Source: Otis tarda (lineage: Eukaryota; Chordata; Aves; Otidiformes; Otididae). Taken from it: DNA of 64,000 bases. Position numbers and translations under genes: made by a program. The notes under the pieces are model-generated. The model saw only the letters and a program-made list of their open reading frames with translations. It had not been told where the DNA came from and did not search any database. Where the stretch lies: contig CM048557.1 of assembly GCA_026413225.1 (NCBI GenBank), positions 18,454,871 to 18,518,870 of the forward strand. Reading direction: 5' to 3'. Below, in pieces: positions 12,071 to 25,766 of the stretch; position 1 is the stretch's first letter, and each line of letters starts with the position of its first letter.

Positions 12071-15000
12071 ACAAACTCAGAAAGTGGAATTTAAAAACAA
12101 AAAAGGGATTCAATTATTTTACCTTCATTACACTTCGTGCTGCTGCTGCTCCTCCCCTTGGAGAGCATTGAAGAGGCTCTCTTGCCGTTTCAGACTCTTC
12201 TCATTTACAGAGCGCGGTTGTGTGAGTTGACCACATTTTCCAAACCACTGATCTTGCTGCAGATGCTCTGCTGACTTGTTTCTGGCTTATGTGCAGAAAG
12301 TTAGCCAGTTGTATGGAGTTGCCAATAGTTCTTTTAACTGAAGACAGTTAAGGGGTCTGTGTTTTGCTTTTCTAAATTACTAGCTGTTATGTTCCCTATG
12401 CATCAGGTGGAAGGGGGAGCTATACCATATGGGAAAAGATTCTGCATATTTGCATAGCTTCTTAGAAGTCTGTGAGTCTCTGCTGTATTATAGGAGCTGG
12501 ACTTGGCTGTCATGTGACTCATGCTTTTAGGCAACTAGAGTACTTTAAATTACATCAGAGATTTGGTCAGTGAGTACCCCATTAGGAGTATGCACTGTGT
12601 ATCATGTGCATGTGAATAAGCATATATAAGGGCACACAGCTTGTTCTTTTTTTTTTTTTTCTGTTATAGCAATTCTTTTTTTCCTTTCCCTTAACTCCTG
12701 TTGTATCACATGTGGCTTTACCTGATGTGTTCTGCAGTGCAGACAGACTTAAACTAGTTTATTTCTTTCTCTCTCATTTAGTTTGCCTGACTGCGGATTT
12801 ATCCCATTATAACACAGACAGCAGAGACCATCCATCGGTAGCAGATTAGGGTTGGATAAACTTTCCTGGGCATGTTCAAATCCTATCACATACCCATTAT
12901 AAAGCAGCTGCAGACCCAGGGAAGAGGCATTACACTGATCAAAGTCTACCTAGCAAGCTCTAAACCTTGTGGTCTGTATATGTGTTAATGTCACCACACT
13001 GGCAGCTTTTCACTAAATCTTAGCAGAGAACAGAGTGTGTGGATGCAAAAAGTCTTTTTCACAAACTCTTCGTCTGAGGTTGGTCCAGAGAAGATACCAT
13101 GGGGGCGGAAAGCGTGAGCAACACCTGTGTGGAATTTAGCTGTGAATAGCATGCTTGTAAACAAAGCTCTGACTTCAGAAAGGTAGATGGCATGTCTTGG
13201 TGCAGAGCATTATGTCTGAGTGGTTCTTCCCTCTCACTGTGGCCATCCGGCATCACACAGAAATCACCTCCTCAGATCTGAACCTGTTGAAGTGTCTCAG
13301 ATGGGCCAGATGAGGCTGGAATTGCTTCAAACTTCCTCTATCTGTTGCTTGGCTGAAAGTTCACCCAGTCTATGCCAGAAGGACTTTGGCTGCCCTTGTA
13401 TCAATCTGTTTGCTGTGGGACAGGTGGTGGTAAGCCATTGTGGTCTCTAAGCGTGAGACTTCCTGTGGCCAGTGCCATCAGGAACAGACTGTAGTGACCA
13501 TTTGTGGAGGTACGATTTAATGGTTGGGGCTGGATATTGCACAGGATGCAGCAGAACAGTCTTGTAATGTCCCCAGAACAGCTCAGAGATAATAACCTTA
13601 AGGCCTGGGGACAGGCAACAAGCACTCTTCTGTTGGCACTCCAGCTGCAGAGCTGGAACAGCCTCTCGCTTCCCTGTGGCCAGTGCTTTGCAAAAGATGA
13701 TGCCTGGGTTTTGCAAAAGGGTTTGGCACCTGTTTAACCCCACATCCAAATGCTTCTGCCTTAGCTTTTCTGCAGAGCTGTTGTATGTGTCCATACTTTG
13801 AGAGGCACCTGGAGAAACGTTGGGCTCTCTTTTCCATCTAGAGCCTTGGAGGGTCAGTTTTACAAAGGAGAGCAGTAGGGGGATGATGTAGGGAGAGGAG
13901 AACCATTTCTCACTGGCAATGCTGAGCATTTCTCCTTTTCATACAAATATTGCCACTACTTAATTCTGCAGTTCAAGTTGGCAACAGTAATAAAGTCAGC
14001 AAGCAGATGCTTTGCAGAGAGAAATTATTTCTCTGCCATTGGTTTTCCTGCCCTATAGCAAAGTTTTATTGTGATCTGATTGTGTCTGTAATAAGCCTGG
14101 CTTCCTGAGAGCCGCTCTTGGGTAGGAGTCACAGAAGTTTCACTGTGAGCCTGTTGTTCCCTTTGTCAGAGTTAATTTCCCATTTCTATCTGTCTTTAAG
14201 GTAATGCTGTGCTTGTTTTATCAATTTAATAGTAAGGGAAGCCGAAAGTTTATTTGTAGAAAGCCCTTTTAGGGGAAAGCCCTGAAGCGTGTTCAGTATG
14301 CAAAGTGCCCGGTACTGTTGTACCACCAGCATGACTGGAGTTTAGGGATGTTCTAGTACCTGAAGACATTGTAGGCTCCCTGTGTGCTTTGCCCTGGGTT
14401 GTATTGGTTTAAAGAGAAAGGACCTGACTTTGAATCTATTTAGAGTAGAACAAAGCAGGTAGGATTCCTGCCTGCGCTAGGGATTTTCCTCTTCAGTCTG
14501 AAAAATGTTGTATTGCCTGGAAGCCTCTGCTGGACTTCTGTACCGAGTGAAAGCAAGCATGACAGAATCAAACCTCTACTGAATGAGAATTTCTGTCAGT
14601 GGGAGCAATGGCTAGGAAGTCACTTCTGAAGAAAAGAGTCTCACTGCAGGGCAAGCCATTTCTGCTTTCTCTCTAAAATCTCTTCTACTCTGCTTCTTCT
14701 AATGTGTGAGTTTGTGCAAGTATGTCAAACATGCATAATTATACTTATAAAGCTGTCAAGGTAAGCTTGACTGTGCTTTCCTTGGGCTTGCGAGAGCAGG
14801 ACGATATTTTACATAGAAAGCCTGGAGAGAGTGTGCCATACTTTGATCACAGCTCCTTGGAGGTCCTGACAGGAGTATTTATTTGAGTATTTCAGAAACT
14901 AGCTCTATGGCCTGCACCAGCCATAGCTACTAAAGATTACAACTGAGGATAATTATTCTTTGTAAGAACTGGTTTTTATTAGAGAGGACTGATACACAGC

Positions 15001-16057
15001 CCTGGTAGCACCGTGCGTGTCTTGGTGGTGCTTCAGCACTTCCTCCTAATCATTCACACTAATGCTGCCCAACTGAGCAAATCCCATGCCCATTTCATCC
15101 AGATAAAATGGAGAAAATGGATGAGCTTTTCACTACCCCTGGAAGGCTGACAGCAAATCTCAGATTCATCAGACCAAGAAGGAAGCAATTACCCAGACAG
15201 CAGCTTGCCAGTAGCAACTTTCTCCCTCAAAATAAAGGGGCACAATGACATCATGTTTTCATCCGCTCTCCCTGTGCTGCTGCAGTGAACGGAAGGCAGA
15301 GGCTGGGTCTGAGAAATCTGCCTCTTCCTCCAGGGCTTTCCTCTGACTTTTCTTCTTCTAAACCTCCACTTTCTTTGTTACTGTATTCTGCCTTGAATGC
15401 ACTTTATTCCCTGCCACTTTGTACCAGAACAACAGCAAGACAGACATTTTCTTAAATTTCCTGCTGCTTTGTGCAAATTTATCTGCACTGGCACTTACAC
15501 TTGTCATGGTTTTGTTAGTGAGGGGGGGCCTAAGGTGGAACTACGACATGCTTTATTTCCTCCATCATATGTTGAGATCAGCTCAGACACAGGACGTAGA
15601 TGATGCAAGTGGCAGCTGAGGGAAATGTTTTAGGATGAGAAGAGAGGTATTTGAAAAATGAGACCGTGCATCTCAAATGTGGTCACTCAGAGCTGATGTA
15701 CCTGAACCCGAAGAGAGAGCAGCAGCGTGTCAGTAGCTGTGTGAAGAGTATATTTTCACCAACAATTGCGATGTCGACAAGATAGATAAGAAGACTGTCA
15801 GCAGGTCTGTTTGTCTTGGAGGCTATGCAAGTAAAGTGGAAGGATGAATTCCAGATCTCTTCATGGCATATTGTTGGATGCGTGGTATCCAATAGCTTGG
15901 ACAGCAAAAGCTCACAGAATGTACGTGGGAAATGCCTTCTAGTCCTGTGTTCCTTTAACTAGTCTGAAAGCTTTGAAGCTTTCTGGTTGTGGGCAAGGGA
16001 GATACCTTTCTGTTGGTTTTCTCTACCAAGTGTGTGCAAATTGCTTCTTTGCGTTTA
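12071..16057. other. Intronic stretch, nothing recognised
   Basis: Unremarkable intron. A 160-codon minus-strand open frame at 13447-13929 has no recognisable domain, no splice context and no relation to TSPAN4, and I treat it as chance. A T run lies near 12648-12660. Confidence 0.6.
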
Positions 16058-16174
16058 GAATAGAATAGGCTGTTTCTGTTGGAAGGGACCTACAATGATC
16101 ATCTAGTCCAACCAGAACCAACTCAGGGCTGACCAAGTGAAAGCGTGTTGTTAAGGGCATTGTCCACATGCCTC

Positions 16175-16768
16175 TTAAACACAGACGGGTGTGGGGCATC
16201 GACCACCTCTTTCAGAAGCCTTGTTCCAGTGTTTGACCACCCTCTCGGCAAAAAAATGCTTACTAATGTCCAGTCTAAACCTCCCCTGCTGCAGCTTTGA
16301 ACCATTCCCACGTGTACTGTTGCTGGATACCATGGAGAAGAGCTCAGCACCTCTCTGTCTGCTTCCCCTCCTCAGGAAGCTGTAGAGAGCAATGAGATGA
16401 CCCCTCAGCCTCCTTTTCTCTAAATGAGACAAGCCCAAAGTCCTTAGCCTCTCCACATAGGACATGCCTTCCAGTCCTTTCATCACCTTTGTTGCCCTCC
16501 TCTGGATGAATTCAAGGACCTTTACATCCTTCTTAAATTGTGGGGCCCAGAACTGCACACTGTACTCAAGGTGAGGCCACACCAACACTGAATACAGCGG
16601 GATAACCACCTCTTTTGCCCAACTAGTTATGCTGTGTTTGATGCACCCCAGGATGAGGTTTTCCCTCTTGGCTGCCAGCACTCCCTGCTGACTGCTGCTG
16701 AGCCTTCTGTCAACCAGCATCATCAGATCCCTTTCTGCAGGGCTGCTCTCAAGCCACTCTTCTCGCAA
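16175..16768 (-). pseudogene. CR1 RT C-terminal region remnant
   Basis: This 197-codon stretch matches the CR1 ORF2 C-terminal region, with LYSVLVWPHLEYSVQFWAPQ, QRRATKVMKGLE and EKRRLRGHLIALYSFL in the expected order. It ends by diverging from the usual terminal sequence after HWNKASE. It belongs to the 16058-18600 copy and is separated from the RT core by a short break. Confidence 0.88.
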
Positions 16769-16787
16769 TTTACGCTTGTGCCCAGTG

Positions 16788-17201
16788 TTACTCCATCCTA
16801 GGTGTGTTCAACTTGTCAGATTCCATCCCATTAACCACAGCCCAATGCTCCAATCTATTTAGATCCCTCTGCAAGGCCTCTTGTCCCTCAAGAGAGTCAG
16901 CAGCTCCTCCCAGCTTGGTATCATCAGCAAACTTGCTAATGGTGCATTCAATTCCTGCATCCAGGTTGTTGATAAATATACTGACAGCACTGAGCACTGG
17001 CCCTAGAATTGAACCCTGAGGAACACTGCTGGTGACCAGTCGCCAGCCAGATGTAGCCCCATTCACTACAACCCTTTGAGCTCTGCGCTTCAGATAGTTC
17101 TTCACCCAGCACACCGTGAACCTGCTCATCCCACAGCTGGACAACTTCTCCAGAAGGTTGCTGTGAGGGACAGCAACCCCAGAAAAACTACATCCCTTCA
17201 T
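16788..17201 (-). pseudogene. CR1 reverse-transcriptase core fragment (motifs B and C)
   Basis: This is the longest preserved part of the RT palm in the 16058-18600 CR1. It carries [11 protein letters not shown] (motif B) and the catalytic FADD box (motif C), followed by [18 protein letters not shown] of the thumb. The catalytic aspartates are intact here, but the frame breaks on both sides. It is a remnant of a selfish element, not a host gene. Confidence 0.9.
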
Positions 17202-18253
17202 CCACTAGGCGAGTGACCTTATGATAGAAGGATATCAAATTAGATAAACGGAATGTTCCCTTTGTGAACCTGTGTGACTGTGCCTGATGCTTGCATTATT
17301 CTTTAAATGCCTTTCAATAGTATGCAGTATGATCTTCTGCATAATTTTTCTAAGAACTGAGGTTGGACTAACAGGTCTGTAGTTCCCTGGGTCTTCCCTC
17401 ACCCCCTTTTTGTAGATTTGAATAACCGTCTTCAACAAGTACAGGTCCAATGTTTTCTTTAGACCTCCTCTTGCTATTAACATACTTGAAAAACCCTTTC
17501 CTGTTATCTGGAACAACACTGGCCAGTTTCAACCCCTTCTTGTCTTCTCCCTGCAGACACAAACCACAGCTCTGTAATCTTCCTGTGAAGCCTGGCCTCG
17601 CTTCCAGAGATCATACAGGATCTTCTTCCTCTTGAGCTCCACAAGGACTTCCCTGTTCAGCCAAGCTGATCTTCCACCCTGCTTGCTTGACTTAGGACAC
17701 AGTGGAATTGCCTGCTCCTATGCATCTAAAAGCTGGTTCTTAAAGACTGACCAGCACTCGTGGACTCCTAAGCCCTCAAAAGCAGATTCCCAGGATACTG
17801 TGCTAAATAGCTCCCTGAGTTGCTTAAAGGTTGCTCTCCTCAAGTAGCAACGCTGCTGCCCTTTTCTGTTATTACACTGAAAATTTTTAACTCAACTGTT
17901 TTGTGATCTCTGTGGCCAAGACGGCCACCTACCACCACATCACCCCACAAGTCCTTCTCTGTTCACAAACAGCCAGTCTAGGAGGGCGTCTTTCCTAGTT
18001 GGCTCACTAAGTACCTGTGACAAGAAGTTATCTCCTACAAACTTCAAGAATTGCCAAGACCTGCTCGTCACAGTGGTATGGTGTTCCCAGCTGATGTCTG
18101 GGGAGTTGAAATCTCCCAGAAGGACCAGGGCTACTGATCCAGAAATTTCTCCCAATTGCCTATAGAATAACTCATCAGTGCTTGCATCCTGGCTGGGCGA
18201 TTGCTAGTAGACATACACTACATCATCTCCTTTGTTTTCCATCCCCCTAAACC

Positions 18254-18523
18254 TCACCAGAGGCTCTCCAGCACATCATCACTAACTATAAGGGCTACAC
18301 AATCAAACCTCTCCCTTATGTATAGTGTAACACCTCCACCTGGCCTGCCCTGCCTGTCCCTCCTGAACAGCCTGTAGCCCTCCATCCCTACACTCCAATA
18401 ATAGGAGTCATTCCACCAAGTTCCACTAATGCCAATGATATCGTAGCTCTGGGAGCTGACCAATGCTTCCAATTCATCCTCTTTGATTCTCATACTGAAT
18501 GTGTTGGTGTACAAGCATTTCAA
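18254..18523 (-). pseudogene. CR1 AP-endonuclease N-terminal remnant
   Basis: The order LKCLYTN-like start, DIIGI, TWW, then YRLFRRDRQGRPGGGVTLYIRE is that of the CR1 APE-type endonuclease. Where the family has ETWW with a catalytic, metal-binding glutamate, this copy reads GTWW, so the nick-making activity would be lost even without the frameshifts. This is part of the 16058-18600 copy. Confidence 0.88.
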
Positions 18524-18600
18524 ATACTCTCCTGAGCCCTCTGTGCTCCCAGGAACAGTGTGAATTTACACACCAGGATTGCCACCGTCTGGTGATACCA

Positions 18601-21600
18601 TGCCAACCCTTGGCTTACCTACTGCAGTCCTCTTGGTATCCCCTCCCCCCATCAGTTCTTTCATTCCCCCTCCATAAGCAAATCAGAGAGCAGAGTCATT
18701 GAGCAGAAAGGAGTTTTGGTTCAGTGAACACAGAAAATCTTCAAATTAGGGATGAATGCAGAGCTCCTGTATAATAACAAATTGCTGAGACAGCGTATCT
18801 CTGAAGGTCAAGGACGGAGAGGGAACATTCATCCAGATCGCTGAGTGTGGAGGGAACTAGTTAAGGAGAGCAGGCTGTTTACTCAAAGGATTTTCCTTCA
18901 TATTTCTCTGCTTTATCTTTCTGCTTTCATTTGTGGACTCTCATTCATCCTGCTGTGCTTTCCTCCTTTGCAATGTTTTGTCCACGTACTTTTGATACCT
19001 GTCTTTCTCTCTTCTGAGAGAGCATCTTCTTAATGGCCAGTGACACCCTTAGAGAGCCATGGGAAAGAGAGGAGGTGAATTGAATGTTGGCTGCTTTTTT
19101 TTTGTTGTGTTTTTTGTCCTGGCAGAAGCCTATTGCGTTAGAACCGTTCTTGAGCTGTGCCACATGCCAAGTAAGATCTCACCATTCTATACTATGCACC
19201 AAGCATTGCTGTTATGTGATGGGCAAAGCTCCCTCACCCTTGGGAGAGCGAGAGACCATGCTGGGACTGAAATGTCAGGAAAAATACTGAAGGGAATGCC
19301 TCTTGGGGATTCACTTCATCGTCTGAAGACGAGCTGTTAAAGGCAGGCTCTGGCAACAGAGCTTTCTGTCCCTGTGATTGAGTTATGCCTCTTAAATGGT
19401 TAATGGAATGGGAATGGAGACTGCTGAAATAATCTTGAGATGTTTTCCTGTTACTGAGTTGCTTGTTTACAATTTGAAATAAGTCATTTAGCTTTAAGTG
19501 GCCACAGGTTATTAATTATGACCAGGTTCTCTACAGTACAGCTGCAGACTGGAAGTGGCCTCATGATGAGTTATTAAATAAGACTTTTTCCTTGATTCAC
19601 AAATATGATTTTTATTATGAACTTAACTGAGAGATATCTTGTTTGAATAAAGTTATGCTTCTCAGTGTTTGACTTCCTTTCTATCCCACTCCCACATATC
19701 TCTCTGATTTTATTCTCTAGCCAGACCTGTTCCACCCAGCACAGACACATTGCGACAGTCTCTGCCCTGAAGCTCATTTATTCTCTTGCTTATTAAATTT
19801 GCATGAAATTCCACCGTTTTGTTTCGGAGGACATCCTAGAATTAGTACGCAGCCTGGTGTCACGAGGCGGTTCTCTAGATTTCCTCTCTTTTCTGAAGGC
19901 TGTAACATTTACATTTGAAAACCTTTTATTTTTCCACCTGTGGCATTTGAATTGCAGTACACCCTGTGGACATTTCAGCTTTGTCAGCTTGACTGTTGTT
20001 AGGCTGTAATCATTTATCATCATTGACAATGATTTTATGTCTGGTTTTTTTAGCAGGTATTGCCGATCATTTGTTGGTAAACTACTGTGAGCGTGCAAAG
20101 ACTTAAGATATATAATTTATAAAATCATATTTATGTAGCCGTGCTTTATGATGGAAAGTTTTGGTGAGAAAGCATTTGAGGTGACAGTTTATTTTTAGAT
20201 GAGTCAGAAGTCTCTGTTTCCATCTCATTTCAGGCCCCAGCACAAAAGGACTGAGGTTCTGCAGAAACCCAAAAGCTTTTTCCCCTCTAATGGCAAGAGA
20301 GAGTATGTAAATAAAACTGACAAACATAAAAATGCAATAAACTACAACTGTTTCATGAATTTATAACGTGAGGGGGAAAGGTAATAAAAAAGCTATAAAG
20401 TCCTGTCAGTCACACTCCTTTATTATGAGCTACTAAGCAATACACGTGCTGGGCACTGCAAGAATGTAAGTGTAGCTGAATGCTTTCCATGAACATTTTC
20501 CCCCGTGGAAAGGACTTGCTAAAGTGAGATAATTTGATTCTTCATGCACTCTGTGTGTATTTGCACATAGATGAGGCTTTAATATCTGTGCGATAACATG
20601 TTTTTATCCTAAGGAAGAGAAAAAGCAATATGTAATTTTAATTAATAAGGGTAGATGAGTTCGTTTCCAAATTACCTCAGGGAGGATTGTGAAGTTTCAT
20701 GACCTCACATTTGGAGAGAAAATAATCTTTTCTGTCTTTTAGGTAACACGGTGAGGGAGGGATTTTATGTGTAAGTCTATGCTGTTTGCTCTGACTACCC
20801 TGCAATCACTGCACAGAGTAGGCTTCCCAAGGGGTGGTTTGTCCTGGATGCATAGTCTAGAATAGGCTGGAGTGACCTTTGGAGATGCCTGTTTCTTTCC
20901 AGTGACAAAGGAAAGTCTGGGCAGATGGATTTGAGCTGGGATCCAGGTTGCCCTAACTCTAGGCATCTGGACTACGTTTGCAGTCAGGAGAATTCTGGTC
21001 AATGCCAGTAATGGTGTCTAGGGAGCTATTCAAAGGCAGGCTTGGACTGTGATGAGCCACATTGATTTCTAGACACCACTAATAGCACTGACATCTAAAG
21101 TTAAGTGACCTGAATCCCAACTTATATGTCTGAAAGCTGGTCATATAGACCTGAAGTTAGAAGAAATATTTGGAATCTTTCTGGCTTGTCTCCTGTAGAA
21201 GAAGATGGAGTTTAGTCAAGAAATCTTCTGAAGTTCAGAAGTTTCAACTGTACTTATGTGACCAAAGGGATACTTGTAGGTAGCCCTTGGTGTAAGTTCA
21301 TTGTTTGGACGGTCCCAGTGGGAATGTTTGTGGTTTTTTTTTTTTTTTTTACATTTGTACTCTTTTTTTTTTTTTTTTACTTTGTAGTCTTTGTGCTCAT
21401 TTCCATAGATCCCTGAAACAGAGAAAGCAAAATAAAATGTGAATGCAATGGATTCTGTGGGCTCTCCTATCTCTACGTTGTAATGAAGCTGCTGATCACA
21501 GATCTGTTTAACTAAATGTGTTTATTCCAAAGCATCTGATATGCTTCCATAGCAGATATATGGTTGGTGATAAGAAAGGACTGTAGTGTTTCCTTTGTGG

Positions 21601-24600
21601 ATAACTAGCGAAGAAAAAAAAGGTTATTTGAGGTGGCATTCATTACTGATGGCATACTGCCCATGCTTGGAAGGGGCTTGGGATACAGGCAATTGTATAT
21701 AAATAGAACTTGTAAGAGTGCAGAAAAGCCTCAGATGTGCTATTGCACAGCAAAGCCTAATATAAATAAACAATCATTAAAAATTGCTGACATAAAACAA
21801 GGGAATAATCTTTGCTTTCTCTTGTACTCCTGCCCAATTAGAATAGTTTTCTTGACAAGGCGTTTGAACTATTGTAGTGAGAGATGCTATTGCAGTCATA
21901 ATGCTGGTATTGTTACAAGGGAGTACTTACATGGTGTTGTTAGGCAATTGTGATGATAGTAAATACTTTGTTTGCCTGTACAAATATTATTAACAGTCCA
22001 TTAAAAGGAATCCATAAAAGATTCAGAATGCGTCTTACTCAGCTTTCTGATAGTGTTCAGTGAAAGAAAATAAGCTTTTTGGTGCGAGGCTGCTTGTTAT
22101 TACGGTGTGATTATTGCTCACAAGTCTGTTATTGATCAGGGGATCGATACTGAATGTGGTAGAAGCCCTTCCTATGACCATGTGAGCTGCTTATTGATGG
22201 AACTGTTTAAAAAAAGGTTTCTTATTAAAAGACGGTTGTGGTGTACAAGTTTGATCATTCTCCCCATCTCTGTGGAAAGCTAAACCTCAGAAAAGGAAAG
22301 TCTCACTGTGACTTAATGTATTTCACATTTCATCATTAGTGTTGCTATTACTGGTATACTTAGTTGTTCTCCAAATCTTTGCATTTGCGTCTTGGATAAC
22401 CCAGTTGGTTTTGGTGTTTGTTGGTTTGTTTTAGTACAGGAAAGAATATTAAGACGGTGAGCATTCATTTTACGTGTGATCTTTTTATGGCAGTCAAGGG
22501 GTTAAGTTGCATCCTGCAGAGTCATACCTTTGCACTGTGAAATGTAGCAGAGAGGCTGACAGTGGGGAGGGAAAATAAAAATAAAAAGAGAGGGTGGGAA
22601 ATGGTGTTACAGCGATCTGAACCGGTCTTTCATTGCACAATTTTATTTTATTCATGATGCCTCAGCATGCCCACCTTGTACTCCAGTTGTTTTCTAGTTC
22701 GTTTTATTCCCAACACTAACCTCACACCTTGTGTTCCTTCCACTGATTGATGCTGTAGTGTTGGTGTGATATGGACTGGAATGTGTCTTTAGCTTTACTG
22801 GAAGCATGAATACGAGGAAGACTGTTAATAAATAGCAAGTACAAGGTTTTCATGCCTGTAACTCATTCACATAGGAAGGCTGTGCTGGAGTCACGCCCCA
22901 CAGCTTTCTAGGAGCCAAGATATTCTGTAAAAGTTCTACTGCTTCCCACAGTCTTCCTGGGACTTGCTGGCGATGGGCTTGATTCCTGAGCGGGGCTTCA
23001 GCTGGGTGTGCCAGGACTCAGACCAAGACTCCTGTGCTTTTTGGTGAGGGACTTGGAGAACAGTGAGAGGGGACTTCCAGTAATACGGAAGATTTGTCTG
23101 TCCTCAGGTGTTGCCAGCACCTGGTCAGAGAGAGCAGGTCACAGGTGCAGTATCTGCGATGGGACCAACGGATGGGAGTGCTGTATTGCTGGTGTTCCCT
23201 CTGACCCTCACCTCCAGCCCTCTGCTGTCAGCTGGTGGGTTTGAGACCAGTATGTGACCCTGTATATCCTCGTTGACACTGTTACTGGCTGCTGAGTGAA
23301 CTTCACAAAGATGAATGGGAGACGAGAATGTCACATGGCTGTGTTGGTACTGGAGCAATTGGAGAAGACCTGTTCTATCCTGTAGACCGTAGGTTTGCAA
23401 AGAAAACCAGTTTCTCTTTGAAAAGGTCTCCATCAAGAAAATTAACCATAATCATGGTGATATATATCAGCACAATTTTGGACCTGTGGGAGGATGCTCT
23501 TAAAATCAGCCTTGAGATGAGAAGAGCCAAACACACTAGTAAAAGCTACCTGACCCGCATTCCAGAACTGAAACCAGAAACTTTTTGTGATCTGATTCAA
23601 CTTCTAGAATTAAGTTCAGCTTCTGCCAGGGTGCATTGCGGGAGATCCTTTTTTCAGACTGTTTAATCAAATATTGGTTTATATAGTCAAGACTTTTATT
23701 TTTTGAAAGCTTTTTTTGAAAGCTTTGGTGAAGGAGGATATCAGCTTTAGCTGTTGTCATTTTTTTTTTCACAGTATCAGCAAGTTTCTTTTTTAGATAC
23801 ACAACTAATTTTGCATTTCAACTCTAGTATCTATATTCTATATGGACATTTCTATAGCAACCAGCCTTGTGCTATCTACATGCCTCTATGGATGGATTAA
23901 ACACGTAATATAAAAAATGTTTTTCATTTTATTTTTCTACAGACTGTGCCTGTTAGCATGTGTTTTAAAAACTTTTCAAGTAATATGAAATAGAAAGATC
24001 ATCTCTATCATCTTTGTATGCTTTAAGAAACCTGTTTATTTATCTTTGCTTTTTATATGACCCCTATCATCTTATTATTTCTCTGCCTCTTGCTCTAAAC
24101 ACATCCAGTGCCTCTAGGGGAGAGAAAAGCACTAACGACACCAAATAACCTGGGGTTTATCCAATGCAAGGAGTCTGTGGTAAACTAGGGAACTGAGCTG
24201 TGGCCTCTGGAGTCATTATTTGATCCTCATTATCCTCAGTTGCTCCCAGCGTCTCACCAAATGGTTTAGGTAAAATTCTCTGACAACAATCTCCTTTATA
24301 GAAATCACAGATTTTATATGAAAAACCAAACTTTACCATTTTATTTCCTTCTATTGTTTTCAGTATTTAGTGCTATGTATGTGTCAACAAGTGACTAAAA
24401 TTCCATTTAGACCTCCAGGTCTGGTCTTTTGCCAGTTTATGCTGCAAAGTCATTTTAAAAGTTGTGTATTATTTTACCGATGGGATAGTACAGGGACTCC
24501 AGAGCACACCCAGTTTTCTTCCATTTCTGCTTCTTTTTAAAAAGATTTAACTTCCATTTGATGGATTCTGATTCCAGACTTCAAGCATGTATTCCTCTTT

Positions 24601-25405
24601 ACAGCTGTATCGATTTCATTACAGTCATCCCAGGTGGATTTAGAAATTATATTTGAGGAACAGATGAGAAAGCTTTAACACTTTCAATTTGGCAGCAGTT
24701 AAAACTAGAACTTGAAAAGAGATATATTATTTTTGTTGTCGTATATTCACCCCTTTCCCTCTTCTAACTCGTGCACTTACTCTGCATTTCAGTGAGTTGC
24801 CATTAACTCATTACTTTACTCATAATCCTGAATTTGAATTAGAGTTTAGGCAAGTTTCCAAATTAGATGTTTGTGACACGATTTTTTAATATTCTGTGAT
24901 CATGTTGAATCTTTTATCAGCAATACTGCCTTAATAGGTCATCTGCACTTGTTCTACTTCTGCAAGTTTTTGCATCCTCTATGATACGACTTTGCAATAT
25001 GGGACAATTAAGTGCACTATAGAAGTGACTAATTAAAGTCAGTGGCAGTTAAGCACGTGCTTTAAATGCTTTGCTGGATAAGGGTCTGATTTAGCACACA
25101 TTGAAGTGTTTCAATGAATTTTGAGCCCGTGAAAGGAAAATACCACTTTTGGATTGAGTGTATGAACTCATAAATGTTGTAGTTCTGTTCTTTCATAACT
25201 GTAGTTGATAGGTAACTGTGATTTAGACGAGCAAGCGCGTAGGAAAATGCTACTCATAAAACAGCAGGGATTCACTGAATGACTTTTTATTCACTTTTCC
25301 ATTAGCGAGGATTCTATGACTTTGAAGCTCTATGTGGGCAAAGAAATCACAAGAAGGGCATTCACTTTCATAGTGTCAATAATGGAAATATACAAAATAC
25401 TTTTT
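18601..25405. other. Intronic stretch, no gene recognised
   Basis: This is AT-rich intron without a recognisable transposon. It holds two neighbouring T runs at 21334-21350 and 21363-21378, and a tandem 14-15 bp duplication of TTTTTTGAAAGC near 23699-23726. Open frames are about 110 codons or shorter and appear random. Confidence 0.6.
21334..21378. repeat. Paired poly-T runs (17 T and 16 T)
   Basis: Two long T runs are separated by only 12 bases (ACATTTGTACTC), giving a 45-bp pyrimidine-rich block. It may have arisen from one longer run by interruption or duplication. Confidence 0.85.
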
Positions 25406-25766
25406 CATAGAATCATAGAATCATAGAATGGTTAGGGGTGGAAGGGACCTTCAAAGGTCATCTAGTCCAACGCCCCTGCAAGGAGCAGGGACATCCCCGA
25501 CTAGATCAGGTTGCTCAGAGCCTCATCCAACCTGGCCTTGAATGTTTCCAGGGACAGGGCATCCACCACCTCTCTGGGCAACCTGTTCCAGTGCTCTACA
25601 ACTCTCATCGTAAAAAATTTTTTTCTAATATCTAATCTAAACCTACCTCCTTCTAGTTTAAACCCATTACCCCTCGTCCTATCACAGCTGGCCCTACTGA
25701 ACAGCCTCTCCCCATCTTTCTTGTAAGCCCCCTTGAGGTACTGGAAGACTGCTATCAGGTCTCCTG
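25406..25766 (-). mobile_element. CR1 LINE, 3' end fragment
   Basis: Read on the minus strand this 5'-truncated copy covers the last part of the RT frame and the 3' untranslated region. It ends in three CATAGAAT (ATTCTATG) units at 25406-25429. Similarity to the 35342 copy is high by eye through the GACATCCCC and CCTGTTCCAGTG sections. It lies 8 kb upstream of the first TSPAN4 exon and antisense to the gene. Confidence 0.95.

Larger units (their letters stand above)
16058..18600 (-). mobile_element. CR1 LINE, nearly complete but decayed APE-RT copy
   Basis: Read on the minus strand this about 2.5 kb element runs through the CR1 second open reading frame in order. Endonuclease N-terminus is at 18523-18254 (TWWND, then LFRRDRQGRPGGGVTLY). 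Endonuclease C-terminus is at 18155-17940 (GDFN, then LFVNREGLVG). A linker lies near 17850-17450 (GFFKYVNSKRRSKENIGP). The reverse transcriptase follows: YRPVSPTS at about 17400-17235, [11 protein letters not shown] (motif B) and FADDTKL (motif C) at 17201-16788, and the C-terminal region at 16768-16175. It ends at 16058 with degenerate CTATTCTATTCTA units. Stops and frameshifts separate the pieces, so it is inactive. It is more diverged than the 35342 copy and of a different subfamily. The 5' edge is uncertain by about 100 bp, and the first open reading frame was not recognised. Confidence 0.93.

Noticed and set aside
13447..13929. 160-codon minus-strand frame as a host gene
   Set aside because: No domain, no splice context, compositionally like the surrounding intron, and overlapping frames on the other strand.
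16191..18702. Several plus-strand frames between 16191 and 18702
   Set aside because: They lie opposite the CR1 ORF2 pieces, and the minus strand explains the sequence.
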